From: Triticum aestivum
Taxonomy: Eukaryota > Streptophyta > Magnoliopsida > Poales > Poaceae
NCBI RefSeq assembly: GCF_018294505.1
Contig: NC_057800.1
Span: forward strand, 175,150,680-175,214,679
Reading direction: 5' to 3'
DNA: 64,000 nucleotides
This document shows positions 60,977-64,000 of this stretch, piece by piece. Each line of letters opens with the position of its first letter. Within the stretch, counting starts at the first letter, position 1. Below the pieces are notes generated by a model. The model did no database searches. It worked only from the letters and a program-made list of their open reading frames with translations, and was not told the DNA's origin. The position numbers were made by a program, and so were the translations under genes.

Positions 60977-61250
60977 TGTAATGTTTGGCCGAATTTCGCC
61001 GAAATTTGCTATGTTTGGCCCAAATTTAACTAGTTTTTATCATAACTTCGCCGAACGGTTTTTTTTTAATACGCGACTGGAGACGGCCCTAGGGGCCGAC
61101 AGCTGGGGACCGACTCGCCTCCAGGGTCATTTTTTGCATCGGCTCACCCCTAGGCGGCGCTTTTAAACGCCCCCTGAGGGGCAACGGCTGGAGATGCCCT
61201 AAGTCTTCATGGATCGAGCAATCTGAAAAATCTGAAGCGACTTAACAAGA

Positions 61251-62510
61251 TCAAAACCGCCAATACAACGATGGAATGCCGGGATGCCGTTGCGTCTCGA
61301 AAAACGTGTGCCGCACCAAACTCTCCCGTATCCTTAGCGCGCGCTGCGTCAGTCTAATGCCCTTAGAGCCCCCGGGCCCGACGTCGACGGCCCTGACCGT
61401 CCTGCTCCGGACGTCGTACACCGCCACACCATGGCGGGTGCCCAAGACAACGTCCCCCTCCTCGTCGCCGCCGATCACGACCAGGGCGGACGTCGGCATT
61501 CTGGCCTGCCACGGCACCTCAAAGCTGTGACGAAGCTCCCACCTCGTCCCTCCCGCGGATGCAGAAGCGGCGCCAGCGTAACCCTCGAGCACCCACAGGT
61601 CCACGGCTAGCTTCCTGAACTCGGACGCCATGAGTGACCCGTCCGCGACGAGCAGTCTGGCCAAGAGCTCGTTGGCCACGGGCGGGGCAGGCATCCGCCG
61701 GAAAGTCTCGTCCGCCGCGTCGAACGCCGCCATCTCGCCGGCCGAACCGGCCTCGGGGTGCCTCAGCCAGTGCAGGTGCCCGCGGAGAACCGCCGGGGTG
61801 ATCATGTCACAGCCAGAAGGGGAAAAGAAGTCCCCGATGCTCCCGGCTTTCACGTTGTCTAGCCGGCGGGGCTCGTCGGCGCCGGTCGAGAAGATGTAGT
61901 ACGCCGGGGGCAAGCCTTCTTCGATCGTGACGTGACACAGAAGCTGGTACTCGCTGGACGGCTCGTGGAAGTAGAATCCGGACTCTTGGTACGCGGAGGT
62001 ATGCAAGGACTCCAGCGACCGGCCGCCGTCCTCAATGTGTGGGCGGCGCAGCCGCGGGAGCTCGGCCCACTGCCGCGTGGTGGGGTTGGAGACGAGGTAC
62101 TGGCCGGCGACGGCCGTCCCGAGCAGGAGGAGGCCGTCGCACGAGGCCAGCGGGAGGCAGAACTGCTCACCCAGGAGCTCCGCCTGGGGTTTGGTCGCGG
62201 GGGGGGGGGGGGGGGGGGGGCGCGCGAGCGGACGGCGCGCCGGGCGGCCCGGATGGCGGACGGAGACGGACAGAGCGTCCAGGTAAACGTAGTCGTCGAC
62301 GTGGCCTGTCGTCGTTCTGTCGTAGAGGAGGATCTCGAGCGGGGCCAGCGGGCGACGGCGCGCGTGGGCGGCGAGGAAGGCCACGCTGGTGGCGACGCGG
62401 CGGAAGTCGATGCAGACGGCGCGCGCGACGAGGACGGACCTGGTCGGCAGGTGGGTCAAGATCTCGACGATAAGATCTTCGCCAAGATCAAGGAGGTGCT
62501 CCACCATCAT
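61251..62510 (-). CDS. F-box protein with F-box-associated (kelch-like) C-terminal domain
   Basis: Single-exon frame of about 419 codons from ATG 62510. The open frame extends 49 codons further upstream to an ATG at 62657, but that part is AT-rich and lacks similarity, so I prefer 62510 (a second ATG follows at 62507). Residues about 8-50 form an F-box (GEDLIVEILTHLPTRSVLVA, VCIDFRRVAT). Residues 120-400 form an FBA-type domain (LASCDGLLLLG, NPTTRQWAELPRL, LRGHLHWL, DLWVLEGYAG). F-box proteins bind Skp1 in SCF ubiquitin ligases through the F-box, and select targets with the C-terminal domain. The target here is unknown. A Pro run of 7 (residues about 98-104) is encoded by 22 consecutive G/C pairs (62199-62220). 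GC-rich codon use marks it as a host gene. A Harbinger-type element begins 49 bp after the stop. Confidence 0.85.
   Translation of the reverse strand: MMVEHLLDLGEDLIVEILTHLPTRSVLVARAVCIDFRRVATSVAFLAAHARRRPLAPLEILLYDRTTTGHVDDYVYLDALSVSVRHPGRPARRPLARPPPPPPPATKPQAELLGEQFCLPLASCDGLLLLGTAVAGQYLVSNPTTRQWAELPRLRRPHIEDGGRSLESLHTSAYQESGFYFHEPSSEYQLLCHVTIEEGLPPAYYIFSTGADEPRRLDNVKAGSIGDFFSPSGCDMITPAVLRGHLHWLRHPEAGSAGEMAAFDAADETFRRMPAPPVANELLARLLVADGSLMASEFRKLAVDLWVLEGYAGAASASAGGTRWELRHSFEVPWQARMPTSALVVIGGDEEGDVVLGTRHGVAVYDVRSRTVRAVDVGPGGSKGIRLTQRALRIRESLVRHTFFETQRHPGIPSLYWRF
62199..62220. repeat. 22-base G homopolymer inside the F-box coding region
   Basis: On the coding (minus) strand this is a C-run encoding prolines. 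The frame before and after agrees at the present length. Any length change not divisible by three would break the gene, and assembly error is possible. Confidence 0.9.
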
Positions 62511-62544
62511 CGAACGATGATCTGCGCTTTCCGTGCTTCTCGTG

Positions 62545-62552
62545 CTTATATA
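62545..62552 (-). promoter_or_regulatory. Possible TATA box of F-box gene
   Basis: TATATAAG on the minus strand, 35 bp upstream of the ATG at 62510. If used, the leader would be only a few bases long, which is unusually short. Confidence 0.35.
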
Positions 62553-63864
62553 GAAGTTAATAATCAAGGAGGAATCTGTCTTGAATCGAACTCTCATACC
62601 ATGGCTATTATTCACGAGTTTGGATATAGATACAAACATTGAAACGCAGGCATACACGTTTTTTTGTCTTCGAAAAATGTTATTGAACGAACGTTAGATG
62701 TCTAGTAAGTTCCAGCGAACCCCTCAAAAAATGTGCATGGCAGATTTTTTTTTTATTTTGAACTTGTAACATGGCAAGTTCCAGCGAACCCCTCAAAAAA
62801 TGTACATGGCGGATTTTTTTTCTAATTTCTCACGTGACAAATTTATTTTTAAGGGTACGACAATTTTATTTTTAATAACATGGCATTTGTATATATGTTT
62901 TGTCATGGCAATTTCCTACATGTGACTTCTATGTTTTTCAATTTTAATCAATATGTAGGGGGGGGGGGGGGGGTGCAGATGAGAAGTGTGAGAACAGCTA
63001 GGATACAGTGATGAATCAAGAGGGGTGTTAGATATCTAGCAAGTCCCAACGAACACTCTGCCCACCATCGGATCACATGCACAATCATCAGATTTGAAAC
63101 TCACTAGAGGCGAGCACGCGCTTTGCCGCGCCGATTTCATTTATAGATTTTGTCTGTTGGCCTTTTACCATTTACCATGAGCCCGGTGTTGTTTATCGTT
63201 TTTTTCCTTTTTGTCTCCTTTCACATGTGATTTTGGGGAAGCAGATCACTGCAACATGGGGGAGAAATGGATTGACAATAGATTCTCTTATGAATCGCTA
63301 CTTGAATCTCCCGGTAAAACAACCTGCACCGTCTCATTATTCCTCTGGAAAGACTAAATTGCACTTTCGAACATGCAATTGCGCAACATATGATTATGGG
63401 TTTGAATGTGCAATGCAGAAGCAGACTCCCAAGTCGACAGTGGTCGTTATAGGTTAGAGCTGTAGTAGAGTTTCGTCGGTGCACATCAGCTTGTTTGTGC
63501 GCATCCTCGTGTGCCATATGCTAATTGCATCAACGAATTGGCTGTTTTTTTAATAGAAAACAAGACAACGAATTGACTGTAAGCCCTCAGACCCTCTGGA
63601 TGCGCATCGTGGCATGAAAATCCTTTGAATGAGTATGATCACAACTCACAACAAAGCACAGAATGGATACAGGTGCTACTTGGCAAAAAAGAAAGATGTA
63701 TAAATATATCTTACTTAAAACTCGAAATGTTGTGTGAGAGGGATATTAACTCAAGTATACTCTATCTAGATTACCATCTTGAAACCTGTTCACTGAACTC
63801 TCAATATGTAAAACTACTTCCTTTTCCTTGGTGCTGATGCATGCAGCACAATCATTATGGACAT
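62553..63864. other. Upstream region of the F-box gene
   Basis: AT-rich, no gene supported. It contains a direct duplication (about 45 bp around agttccagcgaacccctc at 62709-62755 and 62778-62822) and a diverged third match at 63037, a G-run of 16 (62958-62973), and a transposon-end-like cgagcacgcgctttgccgcgcc at 63110-63132. A short frame at 63227-63457 has no recognisable domain. A 14-bp direct repeat (caacgaattg(g/a)ctg) flanks a T-rich insertion at 63531-63578. Confidence 0.4.
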
Positions 63865-63987
63865 GGATCCTCTGACGTGGCTATCACTGCCTTACCCTGC
63901 CTTTCCGTCACTGACGGATGGGACCGATGCTTGGTGGGACCCACATGTCAGTGGCCCAATGGTAGAATAGCCCACGTCAGGGGATAC
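63865..63987. mobile_element. Small MITE-like inverted repeat
   Basis: Ends gatcctctgacgtgg(c)tat (63865-63884) and atagcccacgtcaggggat (63967-63985) are inverted copies with a few differences. The centre has a perfect palindromic stem CCGTCACTGACGG. No clear target duplication. Confidence 0.5.
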
Positions 63988-64000
63988 TAATCCAACCATT

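Larger units (their letters stand above)
59409..61199 (+). mobile_element. Non-autonomous PIF/Harbinger-type DNA transposon carrying a gene-like frame
   Basis: 1791 bp with 15-bp perfect inverted ends GGGCATCTCCAGCCG and TAA duplications (59406-59408 and 61200-61202). It contains a TATA box (59782-59790), an ATG in good context (59932) and a GC-rich coding-like region to 60976. No transposase is present. Ends and TSD fit Harbinger; the assignment to a named family is open. Confidence 0.8.

Noticed and set aside
61932..62642. Plus-strand open frame over the F-box gene
   Set aside because: It is the complement of a GC-rich gene; the minus-strand frame has a clear F-box and associated domain.
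62511..62657. N-terminal extension of the F-box protein by 49 codons
   Set aside because: The region is AT-rich, contains a TATA-like site and has no similarity to F-box N-termini. Two ATGs at 62510 and 62507 fit the usual start just before the F-box.
63227..63457. Small plus-strand frame as a host gene
   Set aside because: 76 codons, no domain, no promoter signal and open frame also on the other strand; cannot be supported.

Overview
This is a eukaryotic plant window, most likely from a Triticeae grass genome (wheat, an Aegilops relative or barley). The evidence is long nested LTR retrotransposons of types that dominate Triticeae genomes, including an Angela/BARE-like copia, a SIRE/Maximus-like copia with an env-like reading frame, a Fatima-like gypsy and Sukkula-like LARDs. 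Stretches of low-copy DNA with MITEs, LINE tails and one GC-rich F-box gene complete the picture. Family names come from memory of characteristic termini and organisation, not from a search. The element structures (LTRs, target-site duplications = TSDs, primer sites) are read directly from the sequence.

Layout. (1) 1-6044: the 5' end of a gypsy element on the minus strand (LTR 5560-6044, broken gag-protease, non-coding centre), with an intron-containing coiled-coil accessory frame on the opposite strand. (2) 6045-26827: an old copia element on the minus strand with very short LTRs (about 125 bp), into which three elements have inserted: the gypsy (at reverse transcriptase), a solo LARD LTR (7774-11985, TSD ATCTG, in integrase) and a complete coding-free LARD (13179-25418, TSD CAACA, in gag). 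(3) 26828-28137: unassigned AT-rich DNA. (4) 28138-51108 (TSD TATTG): a SIRE/Maximus-like element that keeps gag and env-like frames but has no visible pol. Its first LTR holds another solo LARD LTR (29606-34056, TSD GTTTG), and its env-like frame is split by a complete but degenerate Angela-like element (38463-47018, TSD GAGGA). (5) 51109-64000: the nested block ends. This part holds a SINE-like remnant, two short LINE tails with perfect TSDs (52038-52795 and 57711-58063), Harbinger-type and foldback elements, tandem duplications, and the only convincing host gene, an F-box protein gene on the minus strand (about 62510-61251). A 1.8-kb Harbinger-type element carrying its own promoter and a broken reading frame sits about 50 bp beyond the F-box stop codon.

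Relative ages from nesting: the copia at 6045-26827 and the Maximus-like element are older than their contents. All three LARD insertions are in other transposons. LTR pairs of the LARD, Angela-like and Maximus-like elements differ by a few percent by eye, so none is brand new. Almost every transposon protein frame is broken, so transposition from this locus would need help in trans. No tRNA, rRNA or CRISPR was seen. The most unusual signals are two arrays of short motifs: a dyad (TCGGT-NNN-ACCGA) repeated about 13 times in the Maximus-like LTR and again about 13 times in its internal region, and a CACTCCGGTT-like motif scattered through the coding-free LARD interior.
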